Source: Labrys wisconsinensis
Lineage (GTDB): Bacteria > Pseudomonadota > Alphaproteobacteria > Rhizobiales > Labraceae
DNA length: 64,000 bases
Assembly: GCF_030814995.1 (NCBI RefSeq)
Contig: NZ_JAUSVX010000001.1
Location: forward strand, 868,001 to 932,000
Reading direction: 5' to 3'
Made by a program: the position numbers and the translations under genes. The number at the start of each line of letters is the position of its first letter. Positions within the stretch are counted from its first letter, which is position 1. Of the stretch, positions 16,561 to 24,775 are shown one piece after another. The notes beneath the pieces were generated by a model. That model saw only the letters and a program-made list of their open reading frames with translations, was not told where the DNA came from and did not search any database.

Positions 16561-17417
16561 TGCGCGAGCCCTGGTCCATCCGCCTCGGCATCCCGGCCGG
16601 CATCGCGCTGCTGCTGGTCTGGTCGCTGCTGCCGATCTATTGGACGCTGGTCTCCAGCCTGACGCCGGCGGCCGAGTTCAGCGCACGGCCCATCCACCTC
16701 TTTCCCGAGGATCCCACGTTCGGCCATTACCTGCGCCTCCTCGGCCTCGCCGACGGGCGCGTCGGCGGCGTCGACGTCGCCGGCGAGTTCCGCCTCGCTT
16801 TGCTCAACAGCGTCCTGACCGCAGGCGGCGCCACGGTGCTCTGCGTGCTGATGTCGCTGCTCGGGACCTATGCCTTCGCGCGGCTCCGCTTTCCCGGCCG
16901 GGACGCGCTGTTCACCGCTGTCGTCGCCACGATGGCGGTCCCGGGCTATGCCGTGCTCATCCCGCTGTTCCGGCTGATGGTGTCGCTCGGCCAGATCGAC
17001 ACCTATCTCGGCGTGACGCTGATCTATGTCTCCGCCTTCCTGCCGCTCTGCCTCTGGTTGCTCAAGGGCGTGATGGATTCGTTGCCGCGCTCGCTCGAGG
17101 AGGCGGCGCGCATCGACGGCGCCGGGCACCTGCGCATCCTGTTCTCGATCATCGCGCCGATCGCCGCACCCGGCCTGACCGCGGCGGCGATCCTCACCTT
17201 CCTCGGCGCCTGGGGCCAGTACGTGGTGCCGCTGGTGTTCTCGCCGAAGGCCGCCAAGCCGCTGACGGTCCTCATCCCCGAATTCGCCGGCAAGAACTTC
17301 GTCGACTACGGGCTGATCATGGCCGGCGGCTCGATCGCCATCGTCATCCCCTGCCTGCTCGTGATCTTCCTCAACCGCTACCTCATCGCCGGGCTGCTGG
17401 CGGGATCGACGAAGTGA
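16560..17417 (+). CDS. Sugar ABC permease, MalG/UgpE type
   Basis: A 285-residue membrane protein, six predicted segments, EAA loop LEEAARIDGAGHLRILFSIIAPIAAPGL in the second half. The ATG overlaps the previous stop by one base. No ATPase gene follows: the operon ends here and a family B repeat comes next. The missing ATPase must be supplied from elsewhere, as with shared MsmK/MalK-type subunits. Confidence 0.93.
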   Translation: MREPWSIRLGIPAGIALLLVWSLLPIYWTLVSSLTPAAEFSARPIHLFPEDPTFGHYLRLLGLADGRVGGVDVAGEFRLALLNSVLTAGGATVLCVLMSLLGTYAFARLRFPGRDALFTAVVATMAVPGYAVLIPLFRLMVSLGQIDTYLGVTLIYVSAFLPLCLWLLKGVMDSLPRSLEEAARIDGAGHLRILFSIIAPIAAPGLTAAAILTFLGAWGQYVVPLVFSPKAAKPLTVLIPEFAGKNFVDYGLIMAGGSIAIVIPCLLVIFLNRYLIAGLLAGSTK

Positions 17418-17487
17418 TCAGGCCAGCAGCCCGGCGAAGGGCGAAACGCCAGCGAGATACGGCGACGGCAAAAGCCGATCCGCGACG

Positions 17488-17650
17488 CCAACCGCTCCCC
17501 TCCCCCTTGCGGGGAGGGGTACGGGGTGGGGGTCCATCAGGATAAGGCGCCGTGCGTGTCAAAGGGCGCTCTTTGCCGGTCGATCTGCCCCATTCGGCAC
17601 CACCCCCGCCCCGTACCCCTCCCCGCAAGGGGGGGAGCGGCTGGCGTCGC
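17488..17650. repeat. Family B palindromic repeat, copy 2
   Basis: Left unit around 17493-17540 (CCCTCCCCCTTGCGGGGAGG then GGGTGGGGGTCC) and a near reverse complement at about 17601-17646. It lies between the permease stop and the LacI promoter, so it may also insulate the two transcription units. The rest of this 338-bp gap holds the LacI promoter and operator. Confidence 0.88.
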
Positions 17651-17700
17651 GCCCGATGATTCAAAACCCGATGCGGCGAATGTTCCCTCCCCTCCGCCCC

Positions 17701-17746
17701 TTGACAGCTCCTTCTGCAACCGGTTTCATGAAACCGGTTGCAGAAG
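17701..17746 (+). promoter_or_regulatory. LacI promoter with two abutting LacI-type operators
   Basis: A TTGACA -35 (17701-17706), 17-bp spacer and a TTTCAT -10 (17724-17729) precede the lacI-type ATG at 17756. A perfect 36-bp palindrome (17711-17746) covers the -10. It is made of two adjoining 14-mers, TGCAACCGGTTTCA (17715-17728) and TGAAACCGGTTGCA (17729-17742), each matching the LacI/GalR family pattern TGnAAnCGnTTnCA. Binding would block the polymerase, so negative autoregulation of the lacI-nagB operon is expected. Confidence 0.85.
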
Positions 17747-17755
17747 CGAGCGCGC

Positions 17756-18829
17756 ATGCCGGTCCGATCCCCTGGAGGTCCCCGATCGACGCCGACCATC
17801 CGCCACGTCGCCGAGGCGGCGAACGTGTCGCGCGCCACGGTGTCGCGCGCCTTCGGCCAGCCGCATCTGCTCAGCCGCGAGACGGTGGAGCTGGTGCAGG
17901 CGGTGGCCGCGCGCCTGGGCTACGTGCCCAACCACACCGCACGGGCCCTCAGCACCGGGCGGGCCGGCAACATCGCCCTCGTCGTGCCCGACATCACCAA
18001 CCCCTTCTTCGCGGCGCTGATGCGCGGCGCCCAGGCCAAGGCCCGCGACGCCGGCTTTGCCACCTTCCTCGGCGATTCCGACGAGACGCCGGAGCTGGAG
18101 GACATGCTCCTCGCCAAGCTCTCGGCCCAGGTCGAGGGCTTCATCCTCGCCTCCTCGCGCCTGTCGCGCGAGCGCATCCTGCACCATGCCCAGCGCCGGC
18201 CCTTCGTGCTGATCAACCGCGACGTGCCGAAGCTGCCGCGCCTGCTGATCGACACCGGCCCGAGCTATGCCCGCGCGGTGGAGCACCTCGCCGGCCTCGG
18301 CCACCGCGCCATCGCCTATCTCGCCGGGCCGACCCTGTCCTGGTCCAACCGCCAGCGCCACAAGGCCAGCCTCGAGGCCGCCCGCCGCCTCGGCCTCGCC
18401 CTCACCCGCATCCCGACCTCGCGGCCGAGCTTCGAGGCCGGCCGAGCCGCCACCGACGCGTTGCTGGCCAGCGGCGCCACGGCGGCGCTGGCCTTCGACG
18501 ACGTCATGGCCCAGGGCGTGATGGCGGGCCTCGCCGCCCGCGGCCTCTCGGTGCCGGGCGACATCAGCCTGATCGGCTGCGACGGCGTGCTCGCCACCAC
18601 CACCTACCCGCCGCTGACCTCGGTGACGGCGCACTGCACCCGGGCCGGCGAGGAGGCCGTCGACCTGCTGCTCGACGTGCTCGACGGCAAGGCGCCGCGC
18701 GACCGGACGCTGAATCTGCCGACCGAGCTGGTGATCCGCGCCACCACGGCCGCGCCGGCCTCAGCCGCTTCTCTCGGCCTGCCCGGCATCGAGCCCGGCA
18801 GCGCCGCTGCACTCCCGGAGCCGTTCTGA
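17756..18829 (+). CDS. LacI family regulator
   Basis: A 357-residue repressor: HTH and hinge TIRHVAEAANVSRATVSRAF...VAARLGYVPNHTARAL (~12-65), then a periplasmic-binding-like sensor starting IALVVPDITNPFFAALMRGAQ and a LIGCDGV...TSVTAHCTRAGEEAV segment. The ATG at 17756 is ~20 nt below the predicted transcription start; an upstream TTG lies inside the operator and is unlikely. The stop overlaps the NagB-like start by one base. It probably responds to an amino-sugar or sugar phosphate handled by the next genes. Confidence 0.92.
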   Translation: MPVRSPGGPRSTPTIRHVAEAANVSRATVSRAFGQPHLLSRETVELVQAVAARLGYVPNHTARALSTGRAGNIALVVPDITNPFFAALMRGAQAKARDAGFATFLGDSDETPELEDMLLAKLSAQVEGFILASSRLSRERILHHAQRRPFVLINRDVPKLPRLLIDTGPSYARAVEHLAGLGHRAIAYLAGPTLSWSNRQRHKASLEAARRLGLALTRIPTSRPSFEAGRAATDALLASGATAALAFDDVMAQGVMAGLAARGLSVPGDISLIGCDGVLATTTYPPLTSVTAHCTRAGEEAVDLLLDVLDGKAPRDRTLNLPTELVIRATTAAPASAASLGLPGIEPGSAAALPEPF

Positions 18830-19590
18830 TGAAGATCCATGTCGAGCCGACCAAGCAGAGCCTGGGCGAGGCGGCGGCCGCCCTCGGGGCGAGCGCCATC
18901 CGCGCCGCCATCGCGGCGCGCGGGGCGGCGAACGTCGTCGTCGCCACCGGGGCGAGCCAGTTCGAGCTGCTCGCCGCGCTGGTCCGCCGGGACGACATCG
19001 ACTGGGCTCGCGTCACCGCCTTCCATCTCGACGAATATATCGCCATGCCGGAGAGCCATCCCGCCAGCTTCCGGCGCTATCTCAAGGAGCGCTTCACCTC
19101 ACGCCTGCCTGCGCTCGGCGCCTTCCACTTCATCGAGGGCGACGCGCCGGACCTCGCCGCCGAGCTCGCGCGCATCGACGCCTTGATCGCGGCCCATCCG
19201 ATCGACGTCCTGTTCGCCGGCATCGGCGAGAACGCCCATCTCGCGTTCAACGATCCGCCGGCGGATTTCGAGGCGACGGAGGCTTTCCGCGTCGTCGCGC
19301 TGGAGGAGCGCTGCCGCCGCCAGCAATTCGGCGAGGGCTGGTTCCCGACCCTGGACGACGTGCCGCACGAAGCCATCTCCATGACCATTCCGCAGATGAT
19401 GCGGGCCGGCCTGATCGTCCTCGCCGTGCCCGACAGCCGCAAGGCGCAGGCGGTGCGGGATACGATCGAAGGGCCGGTCACCCCTGACGTGCCGGCCAGC
19501 ATCCTGTGCCGGCATTCCGCCTGCCACCTCTTCCTCGATCCGCCATCCGCCGCGCTGCTGCGGCAGATCCCCGACACCGCCGGCGCCTGA
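18829..19590 (+). CDS. nagB: Glucosamine-6-phosphate deaminase/isomerase family (NagB-like)
   Basis: A 253-residue NagB/6-phosphogluconolactonase-fold enzyme. AFHLDEYIAMPESHPASFRRYL corresponds to the NagB signature (MDEYVGLP...HPESY), VLFAGIGENAHLAFNDPP to the active-site loop with its His, and SMTIPQMMRA to the ring-opening region. NagB turns glucosamine-6-P into fructose-6-P and ammonia. It is translated together with the LacI gene and followed after 61 bp by a PotD-type binding protein, an unusual partner for NagB, so the real substrate may be a different amino-sugar conjugate. No allosteric-site claim is made. Confidence 0.87.
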   Translation: MKIHVEPTKQSLGEAAAALGASAIRAAIAARGAANVVVATGASQFELLAALVRRDDIDWARVTAFHLDEYIAMPESHPASFRRYLKERFTSRLPALGAFHFIEGDAPDLAAELARIDALIAAHPIDVLFAGIGENAHLAFNDPPADFEATEAFRVVALEERCRRQQFGEGWFPTLDDVPHEAISMTIPQMMRAGLIVLAVPDSRKAQAVRDTIEGPVTPDVPASILCRHSACHLFLDPPSAALLRQIPDTAGA

Positions 19591-19651
19591 CCGGCGGCGA
19601 CAACGAGAAGACGACAGCAAGAACACGGGCCTCCAGCAACAGAGGGACATC

Positions 19652-20839
19652 ATGACGACGCGACGCACTGCCATCCTCTCCATCCTGACCGCGGGCCTCG
19701 CCCTCGCGGCGCTGCCGCAGCTCGCGGCGGCGCAGGACTTCCCCAAGCTGAAGCAGCCGCTGGTCATCAGCGTCATCGACGTCGCCGGCGACCTGCAGCT
19801 CAGCCAGCCGGCGCTGGAGAAGTTCGCCGCCACTCATCCCGACCTCGTGTCGAAATTCGTCTTCACCCAGGCGACGGCGCCCGAGCTCGCCGGCAAGCTC
19901 CAGGCCCAGCAGGCGGCCGGCCGGGTCGACATCGACTTCGTGCTCACCGGCAACGACGCGCTGGCCGCCGGCATGGAGCAGGGCCTGTGGACCGAGATCC
20001 TGCCGAAATACGAGGCCAAGTTCCCGGACCTGGAGAAGATCTACCTGCCCGGCGCCTGGGCCATGCAGAAGATGGCGCGGGGCCAGGCCTTCGTCGACGA
20101 CTGGTATCCCTCCGGCCCGCTGCTCGAATATGCGCCGGACCGGGTCAAGGAGGTGCCCGACACCGCCGAGAAGCTGCTCGCCTGGTGCAAGGCCAATCCC
20201 GGCCGCTTCATGTATGCCCGCCCGGCCAATTCCGGCCCGGGCCGCACCTTCGTGATGGGCCTGCCCTATCTCCTCGGCGACAAGGACCCGATGGACCCGG
20301 TGAAGGGCTGGGACAAGACCTGGGCCTACCTGAAGGAGCTGGACGGCTGCATCGAGTACTATCCCGGCGGCACCACCGCGACGATGAAGGAGCTCGGCGA
20401 GGGCAGCCGCGACATCATCGCCACCACCACGGGCTGGGACGTCAACCCGCGCTATCTCGGCATCGTGCCGGAGGAATACAAGGTGGCGACGCTGAAGGGC
20501 TTCCACTGGGTGGGCGACGCCAACTATGTTGCCATCCCCAAGGGGGTCTCGGAGGAGAAGCTCGGCGTGCTGCTGGAGCTTATCGCCTTCATCCTGAAGC
20601 CGGAGCAGCAGGCCTTCATGTACGACCACGGCTACATGTATCCCGGCCCGGCGATCAAGGACGTGCCGATCGAGATGGCCCCGCCGGAGAGCCAGGACAC
20701 GTTCAAGCGCTTCGGCCGGCCGGAATATGCGGCGATGATCGCCGACAACCCGGTCGAGCCGCCGCTCGATGCCAAGCCGCTGGTCGCCATGTTCGAGAAA
20801 TGGGACCGCGACATCGGCGGCGCCAAGCTGAAGAAGTAG
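19652..20839 (+). CDS. ABC transporter substrate-binding protein (family 1, PotD/opine-like)
   Basis: A 395-residue periplasmic protein with signal peptide ~1-27 (TTRRTAILS, cleavage after AAAQ). Mature part begins with LVISVIDVAGDLQLSQPALEKF; later TTGWDVNPRY and DYLP-like aromatic patches form the ligand site. It heads a transporter whose permeases are of the polyamine/opine/phosphonate group. GAGGGAC precedes the ATG. Ligand unknown; the NagB-like neighbour hints at an amino-sugar conjugate. Confidence 0.87.
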   Translation: MTTRRTAILSILTAGLALAALPQLAAAQDFPKLKQPLVISVIDVAGDLQLSQPALEKFAATHPDLVSKFVFTQATAPELAGKLQAQQAAGRVDIDFVLTGNDALAAGMEQGLWTEILPKYEAKFPDLEKIYLPGAWAMQKMARGQAFVDDWYPSGPLLEYAPDRVKEVPDTAEKLLAWCKANPGRFMYARPANSGPGRTFVMGLPYLLGDKDPMDPVKGWDKTWAYLKELDGCIEYYPGGTTATMKELGEGSRDIIATTTGWDVNPRYLGIVPEEYKVATLKGFHWVGDANYVAIPKGVSEEKLGVLLELIAFILKPEQQAFMYDHGYMYPGPAIKDVPIEMAPPESQDTFKRFGRPEYAAMIADNPVEPPLDAKPLVAMFEKWDRDIGGAKLKK

Positions 20840-20847
20840 GGAAGAAC

Positions 20848-20872
20848 GGCCGCGGCGGCTGTCGCCGCGGCC
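20848..20872 (+). promoter_or_regulatory. Intercistronic hairpin after binding-protein gene
   Basis: A 10-bp perfect stem GGCCGCGGCG / CGCCGCGGCC with a 5-nt loop fills the gap between the binding-protein stop (20839) and the ATPase start (20891). No T-run follows, so it more likely shields the upstream message from 3' exonucleases than ends transcription. Confidence 0.75.
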
Positions 20873-20890
20873 CATGGCATGGGAGACCCG

Positions 20891-21973
20891 ATGGCCATTG
20901 CCGCGTCGCGTTTCGAGACCCTGGCCCTGGAAGGCGTCGGCCGCAGCTTCGGCCACCACAACGCCCTGGCCGGCGTCGACCTCACCATCCGGCGCGGCGA
21001 GTTCGTCGCGCTGCTCGGGCCGTCGGGCTGCGGCAAGTCGACCACGCTCAACTGCATCGCCGGCCTGCTGGCGATCTCGGCCGGCCGCATCCTGCTCGAC
21101 GGCCGGCGGATCGACCCGCTGCGCCCGGAGGAGCGCGGCTTCGGCATGGTGTTCCAGAACTACGCGCTGTTCCCGCATCTCAGCGTGCGCCAGAACGTCG
21201 GCTTCGGCCTGAAGATGCGCGGCGTCGGCCGTGAGGAGACCCGCCGGCGCGTCGAGGAAGCGATCCGCCTGGTGCGCCTCGGCGGCCAGGAGGAGAAGCT
21301 GCCGGGGCAGCTCTCCGGCGGCCAGCAGCAGCGCGTCGCCATCGCCCGGGCGGTGGTGATCGAGCCGCCGCTGGTGCTGATGGACGAGCCGCTCTCCAAC
21401 CTCGACGCCAAGCTGCGCCTGGAGATGCGGGCCGAGATCCGCCGCATCCACAACACGCTCGGCGCGACCACCATCTACGTCACCCACGACCAGGACGAGG
21501 CGCTGTCGCTGGCCGACCGCATCGTCGTGCTGCGCGACGGCGTCATCCGCCAGGTCGGCACGCCGCGCGAGCTCTACGAGACGCCGGCCGACGTCGACGT
21601 CGCCGAGTTCATGGGCTTTCGCAACGCCGTGCCCGGCACCTGGCGCGCCGGCGCCGGCGGCGAGACGCGCATCGAGGCGGCGGAGGCGGTGCTGACCGGC
21701 CGCGCCCAGGGCGCGCTGGCGGACGGGGCGCCGGTGCTGGCGGTGTTCCGGCCCGACGATCTCGTCGCCGGCCCCGCCTCGGCCGGCGGCATTCCGGCCG
21801 TGGTGGAGACCATGGAATATCGCGGGCGCGAATTCGTCGGCTCGGCCCGCACGCCCGGCGGCCTGTCGCTGGTGTTCCGCGCGGAGACGCCGGCCGAGGT
21901 CGGCGCGGCCATCGCCCTGGTGCCCGATCCCGCCAAGGTCCTGGTCTTTCCACGGACGGGGGGGCCGCGATGA
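20891..21973 (+). CDS. ABC transporter ATPase, PotA/UgpC type
   Basis: A ~360-residue ATPase: Walker A GPSGCGKST (~45-53), VFQNYALFPHLSVRQNV, signature [15 protein letters not shown], Walker B LVLMDEPLSNLD, switch His in YVTHDQDEALSL, and a C-terminal TOBE-type regulatory part. The ATG at 20891 has GGGAGA upstream; an ATG at 20879 is an alternative. It overlaps the next permease by 4 bp. Being MalK-like, it is also the nearest candidate to energise the ATPase-less CUT1 importer at 14-17 kb. Confidence 0.93.
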   Translation: MAIAASRFETLALEGVGRSFGHHNALAGVDLTIRRGEFVALLGPSGCGKSTTLNCIAGLLAISAGRILLDGRRIDPLRPEERGFGMVFQNYALFPHLSVRQNVGFGLKMRGVGREETRRRVEEAIRLVRLGGQEEKLPGQLSGGQQQRVAIARAVVIEPPLVLMDEPLSNLDAKLRLEMRAEIRRIHNTLGATTIYVTHDQDEALSLADRIVVLRDGVIRQVGTPRELYETPADVDVAEFMGFRNAVPGTWRAGAGGETRIEAAEAVLTGRAQGALADGAPVLAVFRPDDLVAGPASAGGIPAVVETMEYRGREFVGSARTPGGLSLVFRAETPAEVGAAIALVPDPAKVLVFPRTGGPR

Positions 21974-22860
21974 GCGGCCGGGACGAGGGCCCGGACTGGC
22001 GCCGGCGCCTCGCCGCCCGCGGCATCGACGGGGTGACGCTGCTGGTCGTGCCGGCGCTGCTCTTGATCCTCCTGCTGTTCGTCTATCCCTTCGCCTATGG
22101 CCTGGTGCTGTCCTTCGAGCCGAAGGAGGGCGGCCCGTTCGGCAACTATGTCGCCTTCTTCTCCGATCCCTTCCTCTACGACACGATCCCGGCGACGCTG
22201 TGGATCGCCGTGCCGGTGACGCTGGTCAGCCTGGTGCTGGCCCTGCCCATCGCCTTCCGCGTCCGCCTGATGCGGCGCCAGCGCCTGCTCACCACCATCC
22301 TGGTGATCCCGATCACGCTGGGCACCGTGCTGGTGGCCGAGGGCCTGCTCAACTATCTCGGGCCCCAGGGCTGGTTCAACCGCACCCTGATCTGGCTCGG
22401 CCTGATCGAGAAGCCGCTGCGGCTGGTGCACAACTACTGGGGCGTGTTCGCCTCGCTGCTGATCACCGGCTTCCCCTTCACCTTCCTGCTCACCCTCTCC
22501 TATGTCTCGGGCATCGACCCGGCGCTGGAGCGGGCCGCGGCGACGCTCGGCGCCGATGCGCGGCGGCGTTTCGTGCATGTCTTCCTGCCGCTGCTGGTGC
22601 CCGGCCTCGCCATCAATTTCTGCCTGTCCTTCGTGCAGAGCTTCTCGGTCTTCCCCTCCGCCGTGCTGCTCGGCGCGCCGGCGGGGGAGACGCGGGTGAT
22701 CTCGATCGCCGCCTACCAGGCCGCCTTCGAGCGCTACGACGCCTCGATGGGCGCGGCCATCGCCATCATCATGGGGCTGGTGCAGCTCGCCGTGGTGGTG
22801 GCGGTGCTGGCGGCACGCGGCCTGTTCTATCGCGGCTCGACCGCCGGCTCGAAGGGGTGA
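21970..22860 (+). CDS. ABC permease, PotB type
   Basis: A 296-residue inner-membrane protein with six hydrophobic stretches (first ~20-42) and the EAA loop LERAAATLGADARRRFVHVFLPLLVPGLAI around 189-217. Part of the transporter encoded from 19652. ATGA overlap with the ATPase gene; 4 bp before the next permease start. Confidence 0.92.
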   Translation: MSGRDEGPDWRRRLAARGIDGVTLLVVPALLLILLLFVYPFAYGLVLSFEPKEGGPFGNYVAFFSDPFLYDTIPATLWIAVPVTLVSLVLALPIAFRVRLMRRQRLLTTILVIPITLGTVLVAEGLLNYLGPQGWFNRTLIWLGLIEKPLRLVHNYWGVFASLLITGFPFTFLLTLSYVSGIDPALERAAATLGADARRRFVHVFLPLLVPGLAINFCLSFVQSFSVFPSAVLLGAPAGETRVISIAAYQAAFERYDASMGAAIAIIMGLVQLAVVVAVLAARGLFYRGSTAGSKG

Positions 22861-22864
22861 GGCC

Positions 22865-23698
22865 GTGATCCGCGACACCACGACCGGCGCCCGGCTCTGG
22901 TCCACCCTGGTCTGGGTCCTGACCGGCTTCTTCGTGCTCAACGTCGCCGCGATGATGGCGACGGTCGTGACGAGCTCGTTCTCGACCCGCTGGCTGCAGT
23001 CCTGGCTGCCGGCCGGCTACACCACGCGCTGGTACCTCGCCGCGTGGCGCGAGTTCCAGCTCGGCGACGTGCTGCTGACGACCTTCGAGGTGGTGGGAGC
23101 CGTGGTCCTGCTCTCCGGCCTGATCGGCGTGCCCGCCGCCTATGCCATGGCCCGGCGCGACTTCTCCGGCAAGCGCCTGGTGCTGCTGATCTTCCTGCTG
23201 CCGCTCCTGGTGCCGCCGATGACCTTCGGCATCCCGCTCGCCACCGTGCTCTACCAGCTCGGGCTCGGCGGCACCTTCTGGGGCGTGGTGCTGGCCAATC
23301 TCGTGCCCTCGGTGCCCTTCGTCATCATGGTGATGATCCCCTTCATCGAGCAGATCGACCCGAAGGTGGAGGCGGCGGCGCGGGTGTTCGGCGCCGGCAC
23401 GCTGCAGCTCTTCCGCCACGTGCTGATCCCGATGCTGACGCCGGGCGTGCTGGCGGCGCTGCTGCTGGTGCTGGTGCGCACCATCGCCATGTTCGAACTG
23501 ACCTTCCTCACCGCCGGCCCGACCAGCCAGACCCTGGTGGTGGCGCTCTACTATTCCGTGTTCGCCGCCGGCGTGCGCGCCGTGCAGTCGATCGACGCCA
23601 TGGCGGTGGTCTACACCGCCACCACCCTGGTCTGGCTGCTGATCGCCCTGCGCTTCGTCAACCCGACCCAGATCGTCGGCCGCGGCGGGCGGCGGTGA
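22865..23698 (+). CDS. ABC permease, PotC type
   Basis: A 277-residue membrane protein, six segments, EAA loop VEAAARVFGAGTLQLFRHVLIPMLTPGVL near 170-198. GTG start. Its last 128 bases are repeated almost exactly 984 bp downstream, on the far side of a toxin-antitoxin module. The gene itself is intact, so the downstream piece is the extra copy. Confidence 0.92.
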   Translation: MIRDTTTGARLWSTLVWVLTGFFVLNVAAMMATVVTSSFSTRWLQSWLPAGYTTRWYLAAWREFQLGDVLLTTFEVVGAVVLLSGLIGVPAAYAMARRDFSGKRLVLLIFLLPLLVPPMTFGIPLATVLYQLGLGGTFWGVVLANLVPSVPFVIMVMIPFIEQIDPKVEAAARVFGAGTLQLFRHVLIPMLTPGVLAALLLVLVRTIAMFELTFLTAGPTSQTLVVALYYSVFAAGVRAVQSIDAMAVVYTATTLVWLLIALRFVNPTQIVGRGGRR

Positions 23699-23701
23699 GG
23701 G
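23570..23701. repeat. 132-bp direct repeat, copy 1 (3' end of permease gene)
   Basis: Spans the end of the PotC-type gene from its GVRAVQSIDAMAVVY codons to just past the stop. It agrees with copy 2 (24554-24685) except for two bases near the ATGGCGGTGGTC/ATGGCTGTCGTC position. The pair frames the first toxin-antitoxin module. Confidence 0.97.
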
Positions 23702-23778
23702 GTGGCGGTCTTTGCCGGTGTCGGCCGAGGGCAGCGCCCCGATCGGCTGCCTGGCATAGAAGTGCACCAATGCCTTGT

Positions 23779-23810
23779 GTTAATATATCCAAACAGGTAT
23801 ATTTATTGCG
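23779..23810 (+). promoter_or_regulatory. Candidate promoter/operator of toxin-antitoxin module 1
   Basis: An A/T-rich stretch directly before the toxin ATG (23811) with an imperfect dyad, AATATATCC (23782-23790) and GGTATATTT (23796-23804). Its base content differs sharply from its G+C-rich surroundings. Antitoxin or toxin-antitoxin complexes of this type usually bind such dyads to repress their own operon. Confidence 0.55.
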
Positions 23811-24182
23811 ATGGCACGCCCTCCCATCCTGTCGGGTGAAAAGCCCCTCCATTGGGTGGGAACGTCCAAGCACGATTTCCTCGCGTTTCCCGACGCGGTA
23901 AAAAGTGACATGGGCTATGCCCTCGGCTTGGCACAACTCGGCGGCAAGCACCCACACGCCAAGCCCTGGAAGGGAGAGGGTCCCGGCGTGTTCGAGGTGG
24001 TCGAGGACCATGACGGCGACACCTATCGTGCCGTTTACACCGTGCGGTTCGAAGGTGTCGTGTATGTGCTGCATGCCTTCCAGAAGAAGAGCCCTTCGGG
24101 AAGACGGACTGCAACACCGGACGTTGCGCTGATTGCCGGGCGGTTGAAGCGAGCCCGGGAAGACTACGAGGCGAACCGATGA
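23811..24182 (+). CDS. HigB/RelE-type toxin, Gp49-like family
   Basis: A 123-residue basic protein. The pattern HPHAKPWKGEGPGVFEVVED then TYRAVYTVRFEGVVYVLHAFQKKS is that of Gp49-like (HigB-type) toxins of the RelE/ParE superfamily, which cleave mRNA on the ribosome. Followed with a 4-bp overlap by an XRE-type antitoxin gene. The toxin-first order is typical of HigBA. The module lies between two copies of the end of a permease gene and is lower in G+C than its neighbours, suggesting insertion. Confidence 0.9.
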   Translation: MARPPILSGEKPLHWVGTSKHDFLAFPDAVKSDMGYALGLAQLGGKHPHAKPWKGEGPGVFEVVEDHDGDTYRAVYTVRFEGVVYVLHAFQKKSPSGRRTATPDVALIAGRLKRAREDYEANR

Positions 24183-24523
24183 CCGACAGCCGAGGGGGGT
24201 TCGAGATGACCGTCGAGCGTGGAACTGGCAATGTGTTCGCCGACCTCGGCTTGCCCGATGCGGCCAACCGGCAGACCAAGACCCGTCTAGCCCTGGCGGT
24301 GACCGAGATCATCAAGGATCGCAAGCTGCGCCAGGTTGAGGCCGCGAAAGTGCTCGGCATCCCGCAGTCGAAGGTCTCCGCGTTGATGAACTACCGGCTG
24401 GATGGGTTTTCGGTGGAACGGCTGATGAGCTTCCTGACGCGGCTCCATCGCGATGTCGAGATCGTCATCCGGCCGAGCAGGGACGACGGCGAAGGCCGCG
24501 TCTCCGTCCACGCGCTGCTCTGA
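24179..24523 (+). CDS. HigA-type XRE antitoxin
   Basis: A 114-residue protein (or 105 from an ATG at 24206). The helix-turn-helix is LRQVEAAKVLGIPQSKVSALMNYRLDGFSVERLMSFL, roughly residues 51-87. It would neutralise the toxin encoded directly upstream and repress the shared promoter. The first start overlaps the toxin stop as ATGA, favouring coupled translation. Confidence 0.9.
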   Translation: MTDSRGGFEMTVERGTGNVFADLGLPDAANRQTKTRLALAVTEIIKDRKLRQVEAAKVLGIPQSKVSALMNYRLDGFSVERLMSFLTRLHRDVEIVIRPSRDDGEGRVSVHALL

Positions 24524-24553
24524 TCGGACGCTCGAACCTGCGGGAAGGCGCCT

Positions 24554-24685
24554 GGCGTGCGCGCCGTGCAGTCGATCGACGCCATGGCTGTCGTCTACAC
24601 CGCCACCACCCTGGTCTGGCTGCTGATCGCCCTGCGCTTCGTCAACCCGACCCAGATCGTCGGCCGCGGCGGGCGGCGGTGAGGG
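24554..24685. repeat. 132-bp direct repeat, copy 2 (detached permease 3' fragment)
   Basis: A stray copy of the last ~43 codons and stop of the PotC-type permease gene, with two base changes in 132 bp relative to 23570-23701. It has no start of its own and is a non-functional remnant. It begins 30 bp after the HigA stop. The near identity suggests a recent event. Confidence 0.97.
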
Positions 24686-24775
24686 CGCTGAAGCCCCGTC
24701 CCGCCTCATCCTGCCGGTCAGCCGGCGCGCGGATGAAGAAACGCGATGAGGTCTGCCGCGGATCGTCGGCATGCG

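Noticed and set aside
17738-17755. TTG start for the LacI gene at 17738
   Set aside because: It lies inside the operator palindrome, close to the predicted transcription start; ATG 17756 fits better.
24541-24685. A separate small gene after the HigA antitoxin
   Set aside because: The sequence is the copied 3' end of the PotC-type permease gene without start or ribosome site.
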